DNA of 64,000 nucleotides from Pseudohalocynthiibacter aestuariivivens. GTDB taxonomy: Bacteria > Pseudomonadota > Alphaproteobacteria > Rhodobacterales > Rhodobacteraceae. The notes beneath the pieces were generated by a model. That model did not search any database, was not told the origin of the DNA, and saw only the letters and a program-made list of their open reading frames with translations. This document shows positions 24,592-34,389 of this stretch, piece by piece. A program made the position numbers and the translations under genes. How positions within the stretch are numbered: the stretch's first letter is position 1; the number at the start of each line of letters is the position of its first letter. The stretch covers positions 186,001-250,000 of the forward strand of contig NZ_JAGFNU010000003.1 in assembly GCF_018457175.1 (NCBI RefSeq). The letters run 5' to 3'.

Positions 24592-26423
24592 GAATCTTCC
24601 CGCTCATGCGCAAGGGGAAGCTCGACAATGAACTCCACTCCAACCCTGGTGCCGCTCTCGACACCGGAAAAATCCACAACGCTAAGTGTGCCTTTATGTT
24701 CGTTCACGATTGCTGTCGAAATCGCTAGGCCAAGCCCCATCCCCTCGCCCGAAGGTTTGGTTGTGTGAAACGGTTCCTGCAGTGTTTCGATGGACCGCCC
24801 ACCAAGGCCAATGCCTGTATCAAGCACTTTCAGTGTCGCTGTTGTTTCGCTTTTGCTGACTTCAACGACAAGTTTGCGCACATCGCTTGTTTCCATCGCC
24901 GAGACGGCATTCCGAATAAGGTTGACCAAAACCTGTTCAAGCTGTTGCCGGTTGCCCATGATTACGACGGGCTTGTGTGGTTTTGAGAATTCAAACTCAA
25001 TCCCCTGATGTTTAAGATCATGGCGCACCAGTTCGAGTGCGCCATCAAGCACGCGGCGCAGATCAAACTCTTCTACATTTTCTTTGCCCGGACCAGCAAA
25101 AAACCGCAGTTGCTTTGTAATGTTCTCCATGCGTGAAACGATGCCGGTCAGACGCTTTGCAAGCCGCGCTGCTCCCGCGTCCGACTCAAACTCTGACGCT
25201 GTCAGATAATTCCGCATGGCGGATATGGGCTGGCCCAACTCATGTGTTACCGACGCCGCAAGCTGACCAAGCGCAGCCAGTTTACCAGCCCGGGCAAGTT
25301 CGGAACGCGCGCGTTCAAGCCGTGCTTCGGTTGCCCGACGCTCGGCAATTTCCTCTTCCAGCTTGGTATTGACGGTCACGAGATTTCGACGGGCAAGCTG
25401 GGACGCCAGCAAAGCAACCTTCAGTCGACGAGACCTGAGATACCCGACGAGCGCCAGAAGCACGAAAGCAACGATGGTTACAAACACCACAACGAGTAAG
25501 GCGCGTTCACGCACCCGGCTTTCATCTGCCAGAAAATGCAACGTCCATCCCAACCGCGGAATTGCCGTAACAACATGCAAAAAGGCGGTGCCATCAATAT
25601 CGACAATCCCGTTGTCGCGATTTACCCAGTCAAGCGGTGCCAGAGGCTCTGAACCGAACTGGCGCTCGGCGGCAATGGCGTTGCGGCGCACGTCTGTAAG
25701 AGCCCCCAGTGTTTGGTAGCGCCAGCTATTGTCGGACGATAGAACAATCACGCCATCGCTGTTCGCCACAAAGACCGCCTCGCCACCCGCGCGCCACGCT
25801 TCGGTCAGGGGTGTGAGGTCCAGTTTGAGCGCAAGAACACCCACCGGATTTCCGTTTTCGTCACGAACCGCTTCGGCTATAAAATACCCGGGCTGTGATG
25901 TTGTTGCGCCGATTGCAAAGAATTCACCGCGCCTTTCATCCATCGCATCCTGAAAATAGGGGCGAAAGTTATAGTTTTGACCCAGAAAGGTTTGTTCGGA
26001 GGCGTAATTAGACGCCGCGATTGTTAACCCTTCTGTATTCATCAGGTAAATTGCATCAAGACGCGAGCGAAAGGCAAAATCTTCAAGCCGTGAATTAACA
26101 ACATCAATTTCAAAGCCATTCAGGCCGCGTCGTAAAAGCGGGTCCTGCGCAAGAATAAAGGGAAGATGTTGGTACCGCTCCAACGCCTCAACAAGCGTAC
26201 TTTGGTAAAGAACAATGCGGTTTTCGGCGCGCTGCACTTCCACATCTTTAAAATAGACGTAACAAACGTAAAACAGCCCGATTACGAAGCCGAGCATCAG
26301 CGCCATAGCCCCGACCACCTTTTTCAGGGTAAACCCCTGCTTAGATTGGCGCGCCTGAGGCCGCTTCGTTTTCATTGCCGTTTTGTCCGTCATTAAGGTG
26401 TTGTTGGTCGGTTTGAGGGGCAT
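24588..26423 (-). CDS. dctB: DctB-type sensor histidine kinase
   Basis: 611-residue membrane kinase that should phosphorylate the DctD-type regulator encoded next. First membrane helix about residues 35-57. A periplasmic double-PAS-like (dCache) sensor runs from about 60 to 300, including YNFRPYFQDAMDERRGEFFA, the usual ligand-domain segment. Second helix about 308-328. A coiled coil (345-375) leads to the H-box ASVTHELGQPISAMRNYL with H394, followed by N-, G1- and G2-boxes (NLIRNAVSAM, DTGIGLGG, GMGLGLAIS). It lies at the head of the minus-strand TRAP module and back to back with purF. The ligand is likely the TAXI substrate or a related carboxylate; this is inference. Confidence 0.9.
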   Translation of the reverse strand: MPLKPTNNTLMTDKTAMKTKRPQARQSKQGFTLKKVVGAMALMLGFVIGLFYVCYVYFKDVEVQRAENRIVLYQSTLVEALERYQHLPFILAQDPLLRRGLNGFEIDVVNSRLEDFAFRSRLDAIYLMNTEGLTIAASNYASEQTFLGQNYNFRPYFQDAMDERRGEFFAIGATTSQPGYFIAEAVRDENGNPVGVLALKLDLTPLTEAWRAGGEAVFVANSDGVIVLSSDNSWRYQTLGALTDVRRNAIAAERQFGSEPLAPLDWVNRDNGIVDIDGTAFLHVVTAIPRLGWTLHFLADESRVRERALLVVVFVTIVAFVLLALVGYLRSRRLKVALLASQLARRNLVTVNTKLEEEIAERRATEARLERARSELARAGKLAALGQLAASVTHELGQPISAMRNYLTASEFESDAGAARLAKRLTGIVSRMENITKQLRFFAGPGKENVEEFDLRRVLDGALELVRHDLKHQGIEFEFSKPHKPVVIMGNRQQLEQVLVNLIRNAVSAMETSDVRKLVVEVSKSETTATLKVLDTGIGLGGRSIETLQEPFHTTKPSGEGMGLGLAISTAIVNEHKGTLSVVDFSGVESGTRVGVEFIVELPLAHEREDS

Positions 26424-26559
26424 GTCAACCGAAGTGAACAGTGCTTTTATCGCAGCAACATCAGAGATTCTGCAAAAGCGGCGGATTCCTTACATCTTAT
26501 TTGTGATCCTTTGATGACAGCGTTGACTTAAGCCACTAAGAGAGGGGCAACTCACTGCA

Positions 26560-28044
26560 ATGGGATTCGGAGCCGCTGCCACAATGCGTGAATTGCCCCC
26601 CAGCCACCCTTTCGATGACGACAAGCTTAAAGAAGAATGCGGAATTTTTGGTGTGATCGGTGTTGCCGACGCTGCCAATTTTGTTGCGCTTGGCCTGCAT
26701 GCCCTTCAACACCGGGGTCAGGAAGCGGGTGGGATCGTCTCGCACGACGCTGAACAAGGGTTCAATTCTGCCCGCCGGTTTGGCTATGTACGTGACAATT
26801 TCACCAAAGCCAGCCTGATGGAAACGCTGCCCGGTCCGCTTGCGATCGGACATGTGCGCTATTCAACTGCCGGCTCAAAGGGCGCTGTCATACGTGACGT
26901 ACAGCCCTTCTTCGGTGAATTCGCCATGGGCGGCGCTGCAATTGCACACAATGGCAACATAACGAATGCCAATGCGCTGCGTCGTGAATTGATTGAACGT
27001 GGATCAATTTTCCAGAGCTCGTCTGACAGCGAATGCATCATTCACCTGATGGCTCGGTCTTTTCAGAGCAACATCCCGGAACGTATGAAAGATGCGCTTC
27101 GGCGTGTTGAAGGCGCGTTTTCAGTTGTTGCCATGACACGTACGAAACTTATCGGTGTCCGCGACCCGCTTGGCGTGCGGCCGTTGGTTCTTGGAAAAAT
27201 TGGCGATGGTTGGGCGCTTAGCTCTGAAACCTGCGCTTTAGATATCATCGGCGCGGAATACGTGCGTGAAATCAAACCCGGTGAAATGGTGGTGATCAAC
27301 GCCTCAGGAATCGAAAGCTACAGGCCGTTTGAGCCAGTGGAGCCTAGGTTTTGTATCTTCGAGCATGTCTATTTCTCACGCCCTGACAGTATTATTGGTG
27401 ATCGTTCGGTCTATGAAACCCGCCGCCAGATTGGTGTGGAGCTCGCGCGTGAAGCCCCGGTTGATGCTGATCTGGTTTGCCCGGTACCGGATAGCGGAAC
27501 GCCTGCAGCCATCGGCTTCAGCCAGGAAAGCGGTATCCCGTACGCGATGGGCATCATCCGCAACCAGTACATGGGCCGGACCTTCATTGAACCGACAGAG
27601 CAGATCCGGAACATGGGTGTGCGATTGAAACTGAATGTGAACCGTGCGCTGATCAAAGGCAAACGCGTGATCCTTGTTGACGATTCCGTCGTCCGCGGCA
27701 CAACCAGTATCAAGATCAAACAGATGATTCTGGATGCCGGTGCTGCAGAAGTGCATTTTCGCATCGCCTCCCCCCCAACTGCATGGCCCTGCTTTTATGG
27801 TGTCGACACGCCAGAACGTGGCAAGCTGCTTGCTGCCAATATGTCCGAGGAAGAGATGCGTGAATTTATCGGCGTTGACAGCATCAAATTCATCTCGCTC
27901 GACGGGCTATACCGTGCAGTAGGTGAAGCAACAGGCCGCAACGCAAAATGCCCGCAGTATTGCGATGCCTGTTTCTCTGGCGAGTATCCGGTTCGCCCAG
28001 CAGATATGATCGCCAAAGGCTTCGAACTGAAAGCCGCTGAGTAG
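26560..28044 (+). CDS. purF: Amidophosphoribosyltransferase
   Basis: First committed step of purine synthesis: PRPP plus glutamine to 5-phosphoribosylamine. 494 residues. The N-terminal nucleophile is C27 in KEECGIFGV, so a propeptide of 26 residues (or 18 if the second ATG at 26584 is used) must be removed, as in the B. subtilis type. PRPP site VILVDDSVVRGTTS is near residues 370-383. Cysteines in PTAWPCFYGVD and CPQYCDACFSGEYP fit the [4Fe-4S] cluster of that type. It is transcribed away from the DctB/DctD module. In many relatives cvpA lies just before it; here the TRAP module intervenes. An SDR gene follows after 50 bases. Confidence 0.95.
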   Translation: MGFGAAATMRELPPSHPFDDDKLKEECGIFGVIGVADAANFVALGLHALQHRGQEAGGIVSHDAEQGFNSARRFGYVRDNFTKASLMETLPGPLAIGHVRYSTAGSKGAVIRDVQPFFGEFAMGGAAIAHNGNITNANALRRELIERGSIFQSSSDSECIIHLMARSFQSNIPERMKDALRRVEGAFSVVAMTRTKLIGVRDPLGVRPLVLGKIGDGWALSSETCALDIIGAEYVREIKPGEMVVINASGIESYRPFEPVEPRFCIFEHVYFSRPDSIIGDRSVYETRRQIGVELAREAPVDADLVCPVPDSGTPAAIGFSQESGIPYAMGIIRNQYMGRTFIEPTEQIRNMGVRLKLNVNRALIKGKRVILVDDSVVRGTTSIKIKQMILDAGAAEVHFRIASPPTAWPCFYGVDTPERGKLLAANMSEEEMREFIGVDSIKFISLDGLYRAVGEATGRNAKCPQYCDACFSGEYPVRPADMIAKGFELKAAE

Positions 28045-28094
28045 CTCTGTCTGGCTCCTTTCAACATCACTCTGCAGAGCGAAATGGAATTCGC

Positions 28095-28757
28095 ATGAAC
28101 AATCCAGAAAACAAAAAAGTTGCTCTTGTCACTGGTGCATCACGCGGACTTGGCGCTGCGATGGCCGAAGCGTTGGCCGCGGATGGCTATCATGTCATCG
28201 CTGTTGCGCGCACGACTGGCGGTCTCGAAGACCTTGATGACCGGATCCAAGCGCTTGGCGGCAGCGCAACGCTGGCCCCGCTTGACGTAACCAATGACGG
28301 TGCGATGCAGCACCTGTGCCGCTCGGTTCATGACCGCTGGGGCAAGCTTGATCTTTGGGTGCATGCGGCGATTCATGGTGCGCCACTTGCACCCGCTGGC
28401 CATCTTGATGCGAAAGACTTTGACAAAAGCTTTTCCGTGAACGCACGCGCGACTGCAAGGCTTATTGGCTTTGTGGAACCCCTGCTTCTTGCAGCAGAAA
28501 ATGGCACTGCTGTATTTTTTGACGACCCCCGCGCCGGGCAGAAATTCTTTGGCAGTTACGGCGCCTCTAAAGCTGCGCAAATGGCGATGGTTGAAAGCTG
28601 GCAAGCCGAAACCGTGAAAACTGGTCCGCGTGTTTTACGCTTTGCGCCAGACCCAATGCCAACGGGACTGCGTGCCAGGTTTTTCCCGGGTGAAGACCGG
28701 GCCGTACTGTCTGACCCCCATACAGAAGCTGCAAAACTTATGTCCAAACTCGGCTAA
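28095..28757 (+). CDS. Short-chain dehydrogenase/reductase downstream of purF
   Basis: 220 residues. Rossmann nucleotide site GASRGLGAAMA near residues 14-24; active site SYGASKAAQMA with Tyr and Lys intact near 151-155. The part between, LDLWVHAAIHGAPL, replaces the more usual LVNNAG. No C-terminal substrate-lid region of full-size SDRs is seen, which explains the short length. It follows purF by 50 bases and is probably cotranscribed. I recall the same purF-SDR pairing in other Rhodobacterales. Substrate and cofactor preference are not apparent. Confidence 0.82.
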   Translation: MNNPENKKVALVTGASRGLGAAMAEALAADGYHVIAVARTTGGLEDLDDRIQALGGSATLAPLDVTNDGAMQHLCRSVHDRWGKLDLWVHAAIHGAPLAPAGHLDAKDFDKSFSVNARATARLIGFVEPLLLAAENGTAVFFDDPRAGQKFFGSYGASKAAQMAMVESWQAETVKTGPRVLRFAPDPMPTGLRARFFPGEDRAVLSDPHTEAAKLMSKLG

Positions 28758-28904
28758 CGCAATCTGGGACACGCAGACGCGCATCGCGCGCGAGTTCGCC
28801 ACGTCAAGCCCGGGACAGTTCGCAGGCTGCTTTCGCCACACGTTCTTTGGCTTTACCCCTTGGCGTAGGACCGTTATTGAAAGCAAAACACCAAGGGCAG
28901 CAGC

Positions 28905-29696
28905 ATGCGCATACTTATCACCAATGACGACGGCATCAATGCGCCGGGACTAAAGGTTCTTCACGCTATCGCCGAAGACATCGCCGGCCCAAAAGGCGAG
29001 GTTTGGACTGTTGCCCCCGCTTTCGAGCAATCAGGGGTTGGCCATTGCATCAGCTATACGCACCCGATGATGATTGCGGAACTCGGCCCACGGCGCTTTG
29101 CGGCTGAAGGCTCTCCTGCAGATTGTGTGCTTGCTGGGATATATGATGTTATGAACGGCGCCCCGCCTGACCTTGTGCTTTCCGGCGTGAACCGCGGCAA
29201 TAATTCTGCAGAGAATACCCTTTATTCCGGCACAATCGGCGGTGCCATGGAAGCAGCGTTGCAAGGCCTGCCAGCAATTGCCCTGTCGCAATATTATGGA
29301 CCCGGCAACAACAAGCTGGAAGATCCGTTTGATGCAGCAAGCAGGCATGGTGCTGCAACGGTACGCGCGATTCTTGGTGCAGGCCTTGACAGCGGCGCTG
29401 ATGACTACCGACTTTTTTACAACGTGAACTTTCCACCCGTCGCTTCCCCCGACGTGAAAGGCACACAGGTTGTGACACAGGGATTCCGACGCGACACGAA
29501 GTTCAGCGTCGAACCACACCATTCTCCGTCAGGACGCAAGTTCCTCTGGATCAAAGGTGGAGCACAGCATACGCCAACCGCAAAAGGCTCTGATGCGGCA
29601 GCCAACCTTGCCGGGTACATCTCTGTTACACCGATGCGCGCAGATCTTACCGCGCATGACATGCTGTCCCCACTGCGCAGTTCGGTTGAAACATGA
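28905..29696 (+). CDS. surE: 5'/3'-nucleotidase SurE
   Basis: Metal-dependent nucleoside monophosphatase important in stationary phase and stress. 263 residues. Metal ligands D8 and D9 are in [11 protein letters not shown]. The family segments [42 protein letters not shown] and YNVNFPP are all present. The stop overlaps the pcm start by four bases, the widespread surE-pcm arrangement of proteobacteria. A good ribosome site is not obvious just ahead of the ATG (AAGGGCAG). Confidence 0.95.
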   Translation: MRILITNDDGINAPGLKVLHAIAEDIAGPKGEVWTVAPAFEQSGVGHCISYTHPMMIAELGPRRFAAEGSPADCVLAGIYDVMNGAPPDLVLSGVNRGNNSAENTLYSGTIGGAMEAALQGLPAIALSQYYGPGNNKLEDPFDAASRHGAATVRAILGAGLDSGADDYRLFYNVNFPPVASPDVKGTQVVTQGFRRDTKFSVEPHHSPSGRKFLWIKGGAQHTPTAKGSDAAANLAGYISVTPMRADLTAHDMLSPLRSSVET

Positions 29697-30331
29697 GCGA
29701 CGCCGAGCGCAAAATGCAGTTTCTCTTTGCGCTCCGCTCCAAGGGGGTTACAGACAACCGTGTTCTGACCGCAATGGAAAAGATTGATCGTGGCGACTTT
29801 GTGCAGGGCCTTTTTGCTGATCGTGCTTACGAAGATATGCCGCTGCCGATCGCCTGCGGTCAGACCATAAGCCAACCTTCCGTTGTCGGGTTGATGACAC
29901 AGGCCCTGAATGTTCAACCGCGCGATAAGGTGCTGGAGGTTGGAACCGGCTCGGGCTATCAGGCCGCAATACTGAGTTTGCTGGCGCGCCGCGTCTACAC
30001 AATTGAACGGCATCGTCGGCTTGTACATGAATCTCGCACACTGTTTGAAAAACTCGACCTGACGAACATTACAGCGATTACCGACGACGGCAGTTTTGGC
30101 TTGCCCGAACAGGCCCCCTTTGACCGGATAATCGTGACAGCTGCCGCCGAAGACCCGCCGGGCCCCCTGCTCACCCAGTTGCGGGTTGGGGGGATAATGG
30201 TTGTCCCGGTTGGCCAGTCGGATGCCGTGCAGAGCCTGATAAAGGTCACGCGCACTGAAGGCGGATACGACTATGACGAACTCCGCCCAGTCCGATTTGT
30301 TCCATTGCTGGAAGGATTGGGAAAAGAGTAG
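29693..30331 (+). CDS. pcm: Protein-L-isoaspartate O-methyltransferase
   Basis: SAM-dependent repair of isoaspartyl residues in aged proteins. 212 residues. N-terminal helices with the [21 protein letters not shown] segment; SAM-binding motif [15 protein letters not shown] at about 80-94; the family motif [14 protein letters not shown] precedes it. C-terminal [11 protein letters not shown] is standard. It overlaps surE by four bases and is followed after 54 bases by an NlpD-like gene, forming the surE-pcm-nlpD stress cluster seen in gammaproteobacteria as well. Confidence 0.95.
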   Translation: MSDAERKMQFLFALRSKGVTDNRVLTAMEKIDRGDFVQGLFADRAYEDMPLPIACGQTISQPSVVGLMTQALNVQPRDKVLEVGTGSGYQAAILSLLARRVYTIERHRRLVHESRTLFEKLDLTNITAITDDGSFGLPEQAPFDRIIVTAAAEDPPGPLLTQLRVGGIMVVPVGQSDAVQSLIKVTRTEGGYDYDELRPVRFVPLLEGLGKE

Positions 30332-30385
30332 TATAAGAAGGTAACAAGGGGCCGGAAAACAGGCCCAACACCGAGGAACGAGCAC

Positions 30386-31561
30386 ATGGCATACCGCAAA
30401 ACACCCGCACTCCGATTGCTTTTTCTGGGCACGATACTGGCAGGTTTGGCTGCCTGTGATGAGAGTCTTGATTTTGATCTTCGGGGCACAACGGGCCAAG
30501 GACTCGATACATCAGGCGCTGTTCGTCAAGTCACAACACCGCGTCCGATGCCAGATGACCGTGGTGTAATCTCGTACCCGAATTATCAGGTTGTTGTGGC
30601 AAATCGTGACGACACAATCGCCGACGTTGCGGCGCGGATCGGTGTCGATGCCGTGGAACTTGGTCGCTACAACGGAATCGCGCCTGATACGCCCCTTCGC
30701 CAGGACGAAATTATTGCGTTGCCGGGCCGGGTTGCCGAACCGTCGCCGGAAACCGGTGCAATCACCACAGGACCAATCCTGCCATCGGGTCAGATCGATG
30801 TCGAAACGCTTGCATCTGGTGCAATAGATCGGGCGCCTTCATCAACGCGGCGCCCAAGTGCGAGCGCACAAACAGGAGTCGAGCCTGTTCGTCACCGGGT
30901 AGAGCGTGGGGAAACGGCTTATTCCATTGCGCGGCTTTACAATGTTTCCGTGCGATCGCTTGCGGACTGGAATGGCCTGGGCTCTGATCTTTCAGTGCGT
31001 GAAGGTCAGTTCCTGCTGATCCCGGTCACGACTGAAACCGGTTCTTCACGATCGGGTTCAACCACAGTGCCAGGTCAGGGAACTCCCACACCGTTACCAC
31101 CCAGCTCTGCAACGCCATTGCCGGAAAATGATACGCTGACCGCAGCAGAGGCGCAAAACAGCGCCCCGCAATCACCAAACCTCGGGGGGCAACGCACCGC
31201 AGCTTCTGGCACACCGCGCCTGATGCTTCCGGTCGATGGAAACATTATTCGCCCCTTCAGCAGTGGTCGAAATGGCGGCATTGATATCGCTGCAAGCGCG
31301 GGCAGTGCGGTGAAAGCTGCCGACAATGGCACTGTCGCCGCGATTACGCAGAACACCGAGGAAATACCCGTTCTCGTTATCCGGCACGCAGACAACCTGC
31401 TAACCGTCTACGCCAACATTGGGAATATCACCGTCGAAAAGGGTGACACCGTTTCGCGCGGCCAGCGCATTGCATCGGTGCGTAACAGCAACCCTGCTTT
31501 TGTGCGGTTTGAGGTTCGACGCGGTTTTGACAGCGTCGATCCGATGCCATTCCTGAACTAG
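30386..31561 (+). CDS. NlpD-like lipoprotein with two LysM domains and degenerate LytM (M23) domain
   Basis: 391 residues. Lipoprotein signal peptide with lipobox LAAC, C24. LysM domains bind peptidoglycan at about 66-113 and 168-213. A Ser/Thr/Pro-rich linker (214-275) leads to an M23/LytM domain (278-381). The zinc ligands of active M23 endopeptidases are missing: the HxGIDIAA histidine is replaced in RNGGIDIAA (297-303), YAH is YAN (342-344), and the HFE histidine is R in FVRFEV. As in E. coli NlpD and EnvC it is therefore probably an amidase activator at the septum, not a peptidase. The surE-pcm-nlpD gene order supports this. A 10-bp hairpin 25 bases after the stop ends the transcript. 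Confidence 0.88.
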   Translation: MAYRKTPALRLLFLGTILAGLAACDESLDFDLRGTTGQGLDTSGAVRQVTTPRPMPDDRGVISYPNYQVVVANRDDTIADVAARIGVDAVELGRYNGIAPDTPLRQDEIIALPGRVAEPSPETGAITTGPILPSGQIDVETLASGAIDRAPSSTRRPSASAQTGVEPVRHRVERGETAYSIARLYNVSVRSLADWNGLGSDLSVREGQFLLIPVTTETGSSRSGSTTVPGQGTPTPLPPSSATPLPENDTLTAAEAQNSAPQSPNLGGQRTAASGTPRLMLPVDGNIIRPFSSGRNGGIDIAASAGSAVKAADNGTVAAITQNTEEIPVLVIRHADNLLTVYANIGNITVEKGDTVSRGQRIASVRNSNPAFVRFEVRRGFDSVDPMPFLN

Positions 31562-31585
31562 GCTTTTGAACTGATTGAAACTGCA

Positions 31586-31613
31586 AACTCTGACGAAAGT
31601 TACCGTCAGAGTT
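31586..31613. terminator. Bidirectional stem-loop between nlpD-like and DUF815 genes
   Basis: AACTCTGACG, an 8-base loop and CGTCAGAGTT: a perfect 10-bp stem between convergent genes. It overlaps the stop codon of the DUF815 gene on the minus strand. No long T run follows on either strand, so termination efficiency is unsure. Confidence 0.65.
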
Positions 31614-32445
31614 CCACACCTCTGCGGCCTGCAAGGTCAGTGAAATACTGCCAAGCCACCCGGCCAGAGCGGCTGCCGCGTGTCGCCTGCCATTCTATTG
31701 CCTCAGCGCGGAGCGTTTCATCATCAATCTCAACGCCATATGCACCGCAGTACCCTCTGATCATCGAGAGGTATTCGTCCTGATCACAGGGGTGGAAACC
31801 AAGCCAGAGGCCAAACCTGTCTGACAGCGAAACCTTTTCTTCTGTGGCTTCTGACGGGCTGATTGCGCTTGAGCGTTCATTTTCGATCATGTCGCGCGGC
31901 ATAAGGTGGCGTCGGTTCGACGTCGCGTAGAAGACAACGTTTTCGGGCCGTCCCTCGATGCCACCGTCAAGCACAGCCTTTAGCGACTTGTAATGTTCGT
32001 CGTCGTGCGAAAATGACAGGTCATCACAGTAGAGCAGGAACCGCTGATCAGAACCGCGCAACAGGGTTAGCAAACGCCCGATCGAGGGCAGGTCTTCGCG
32101 TTGAACCTCTACAATCTTCAGGGCCTGACCAAGACGCAACACCTCGGCATGGACGGCCTTTACGAGCGATGATTTCCCCATGCCCCGCGCGCCCCAAAGC
32201 AACGCGTTGTTTGCTGGTAAGCCCCGCGCGAATTGCCGGGTGTTTTCCAGCAATGTATCCCGTGCCCGGTTAATCCCAACCAACAAACCCACCTCGACAC
32301 GGTTCACAGATGCAACAGGTGCAAGTCGGTCAGGTGAGACATGCCAGACGAATGCGTCTGCCTCGCTGAAATCCGGGGTGTCGCCCGAAGGCGGGCTTAT
32401 ACGTTCCAGCGCTTCGGCGATGCGCGCCAGTGCGTCATCGCTCAT
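31606..32445 (-). CDS. DUF815 ATP-binding protein
   Basis: 279-residue AAA+-like ATPase. Walker A GARGMGKS at residues 85-92; Walker [15 protein letters not shown] near 137-150; sensor segment [16 protein letters not shown] near 178-193. The [20 protein letters not shown] stretch is the DUF815 hallmark. Function is unproven; the fold resembles DnaA/DnaC-type loaders. It overlaps the 3' end of tatC by four bases and shares the tat operon, an arrangement frequent in Rhodobacterales. It contains no membrane segment. Confidence 0.87.
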   Translation of the reverse strand: MSDDALARIAEALERISPPSGDTPDFSEADAFVWHVSPDRLAPVASVNRVEVGLLVGINRARDTLLENTRQFARGLPANNALLWGARGMGKSSLVKAVHAEVLRLGQALKIVEVQREDLPSIGRLLTLLRGSDQRFLLYCDDLSFSHDDEHYKSLKAVLDGGIEGRPENVVFYATSNRRHLMPRDMIENERSSAISPSEATEEKVSLSDRFGLWLGFHPCDQDEYLSMIRGYCGAYGVEIDDETLRAEAIEWQATRGSRSGRVAWQYFTDLAGRRGVEL

Positions 32446-33293
32446 GCCTGGGTCTCATCGTCTAAGTCTTCATCTTCGTCATCAAGCAAACCCTCTTCGC
32501 GAAGCCGGTCATTACGCTTTTTTTCGACCCGGCGCACAAGGAAAATAGATATTTCATAGAGTCCGTAAACAACAACAAACAAGATAGCTTGGGTAATCAC
32601 GTCTGGCGGTGTGACGAGCGCGGCCAACACTAGAATAGCAACAACAGCGTATTTGCGGACTGAACCCAAACCTTCTGAACTGACGAGCCCTGCCTTGCCT
32701 AAAAGCGTCAGCAGCACAGGCAGCTGAAAACACATACCAAAGGCTACGATAAATTTGATCGTCAGCGAGAGATAAGCCTGCGCGGACCCCTGAAAGGCAA
32801 TGCTTGCCGGTGCAGTCCCCTGCCCGTCGCCGCCGAGCGAGCCCGGTTGCTGGAAGCCAAGGAAGAAATCAAAGGCAAGCGGCGTTACGACGTAGTAAGC
32901 AAAAGCCGCCCCCAGAAAAAACATAAAAGGTGACGCAACCAGAAACGGCAGAAAGGCATTCTTTTCGTTTTTGTAAAGGCCGGGCGCAACAAAGCGCCAG
33001 AGTTGCGCCGCAATATATGGAAAAGAAAGAGCCAGACCGCCCAACAGCGAAATGCTTATCGCAACAAAGAAACCTTCTTGCAGCGCCAGCAAAACCAGAC
33101 CGCAGTCGCCATCACCACGGTCATTGATCGCGCTGCATAGCGGGCGGGTCAGGAAATTGAAAATAGGGTTCCAGACCGTGAAACAGATTATCATACCAAT
33201 GATAAACGCCACCGCCGATTTCATCAGTCGCGAGCGCAGCTCAGTCAGATGTTCAATCAAAGGGGCTGAGCTATCTTCAATCTCGTCGTTCAT
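32442..33293 (-). CDS. tatC: Sec-independent translocase TatC
   Basis: Core of the twin-arginine translocon; recognises the RR signal peptide of folded, often cofactor-bearing exported proteins. 283 residues. The N-terminal HLTELRSRL motif at 15-23 is the signal-binding region; six membrane helices follow. The first periplasmic loop contains a [14 protein letters not shown] insertion with two cysteines, and the loop after helix three has an insertion ([21 protein letters not shown] with one break). The C-terminal tail is charged and acidic ([12 protein letters not shown]). It overlaps tatB and the DUF815 gene by four bases each. Confidence 0.95.
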   Translation of the reverse strand: MNDEIEDSSAPLIEHLTELRSRLMKSAVAFIIGMIICFTVWNPIFNFLTRPLCSAINDRGDGDCGLVLLALQEGFFVAISISLLGGLALSFPYIAAQLWRFVAPGLYKNEKNAFLPFLVASPFMFFLGAAFAYYVVTPLAFDFFLGFQQPGSLGGDGQGTAPASIAFQGSAQAYLSLTIKFIVAFGMCFQLPVLLTLLGKAGLVSSEGLGSVRKYAVVAILVLAALVTPPDVITQAILFVVVYGLYEISIFLVRRVEKKRNDRLREEGLLDDEDEDLDDETQA

Positions 33294-33916
33294 GAGGCGG
33301 TATCTTTAGCTGAGGGTTTAGCTGCTGCTTTGCGTGTGGCCGGTTTCTTGGCCGTCGACTTCGCTGCGGGTTTGGACGCAGGTTTTGCTGCTGGATTTTT
33401 CGCAGCGGATTTAGCGGCTGCTGCTTTGGCCGCAGGCTTTTTTGCAGCGGGCTTGGCAGCTTGTTTTTTAGCGGGTGCAGGTTTTGCATCCTCGGCTGGC
33501 GCGGTCTCGGCAGCAACACGTGCCACCTCTTCTTTCGCCAAACGTTCTGACGCAACCTCTGCGGTTTTTTCGCGAATTTTTCGTGCAGCTTCTGCCCGTT
33601 CCGCAGCCAGCTTCGCTGTTTCAGAGCCCATCGCCCGGGGTGGGTCTTCTGACGTCCAGCCTTTTGCAGCATCCTTTACGGCATCCAACCCCATGGCCTT
33701 CGGGTTGGCGATATTCTTCAGGTCTTTGGTCACATCTTTAACGCCTGCCTCGTCAGCGGCGTCATTCATGGCGCGCTGAAAATCCCGCGCCATCGTTTTT
33801 GCCTTGCCCGTAAACTGCCCGAGGGCGCGAAACATCCCCGGTAAATCTTTGGGGCCGACAACAATCAGCGCAACGATGCCAATGACCAGAAGTTCGGTCC
33901 AGCCGATGTCAAACAT
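33290..33916 (-). CDS. tatB: Sec-independent translocase TatB with long Lys/Ala/Pro tail
   Basis: 208 residues. Membrane helix at about 5-21 ([17 protein letters not shown]) ending in the conserved GPKDLP, then the amphipathic helix [19 protein letters not shown]. TatB binds TatC and passes cargo to TatA. From about residue 148 the protein is a low-complexity Lys/Ala/Pro tail of repeated KPAAK-type units, roughly 55 residues, longer than in E. coli (171 residues in all). Such tails are common in Rhodobacterales TatB. The start precedes tatC by a four-base overlap; tatA is 41 bases upstream. Confidence 0.93.
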   Translation of the reverse strand: MFDIGWTELLVIGIVALIVVGPKDLPGMFRALGQFTGKAKTMARDFQRAMNDAADEAGVKDVTKDLKNIANPKAMGLDAVKDAAKGWTSEDPPRAMGSETAKLAAERAEAARKIREKTAEVASERLAKEEVARVAAETAPAEDAKPAPAKKQAAKPAAKKPAAKAAAAKSAAKNPAAKPASKPAAKSTAKKPATRKAAAKPSAKDTAS

Positions 33917-33957
33917 ATGAGGCTACCTGATAAAGAACGTTCAGTTCGATTTGGCGA

Positions 33958-34170
33958 TTACGCTTTGTCTTTTTCCGATTCCGGGGTCACGTCGATCGCG
34001 CTGTCCGCCGTATCTGATATCTCTTTCTTGCTGTCGTCCACGCCTTTTTTGAAGGCTGTGATGCCTTTTCCGACTTCACCCATAAGCGAAGAGATTTTGC
34101 CGCGGCCAAAAAGGACAAGAACGACAACTGCGATTAATAGAAGGCCGGGAAGGCCGATGTTATTGAGCAT
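33958..34170 (-). CDS. tatA: Sec-independent translocase TatA
   Basis: 70 residues from [20 protein letters not shown]; an upstream in-frame ATG nine codons earlier has no family similarity. One membrane helix (about 5-20), then the TatA hinge [23 protein letters not shown] with one break, and a short acidic tail ending in ESEKDKA. It forms the translocation pore with TatBC. It is the first gene of the tatA-tatB-tatC-DUF815 operon. The 219 bases to the divergent ORF at 34390 must hold the operon promoter. Confidence 0.94.
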   Translation of the reverse strand: MLNNIGLPGLLLIAVVVLVLFGRGKISSLMGEVGKGITAFKKGVDDSKKEISDTADSAIDVTPESEKDKA

Positions 34171-34305
34171 ATCTGTCTCCCACAGTAGGTGGCACACACG
34201 TGCCTCTGATAAATTTCTGTATTGTATGTAGGCAGTTCACAGTCGGAATCATAGCCGCAAAGCGCGTTTTCACCCCCTCAAATCCGCGGTTTTTGCACTT
34301 CTTTT

Positions 34306-34328
34306 GTCAACAACATGTCAACTGACAG
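34306..34328. promoter_or_regulatory. Repeated TGTCAAC element, candidate operator
   Basis: TGTCAAC occurs at 34306-34312 and 34317-34323, 11 bases apart. The second copy is also half of an inverted repeat, TGTCA-AC-TGACA (34317-34328). About 20 bases further lies the 12-bp palindrome CCGTTTAAACGG (34346-34357). All lie within 85 bases before the ORF at 34390. A target of the WYL regulator encoded at 34739 is possible; this is inference. Confidence 0.4.
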
Positions 34329-34389
34329 GTTTATGGCAGTTGCCCCCGTTTAAACGGAGCGAACTTTCAATAGAATCGGAAACGAAAAA

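Noticed and set aside
33300-33480. DNA repeat array within tatB
   Set aside because: The repeats are the codons of the Lys/Ala/Pro tail and vary at third positions; protein low complexity, not a DNA repeat or CRISPR.
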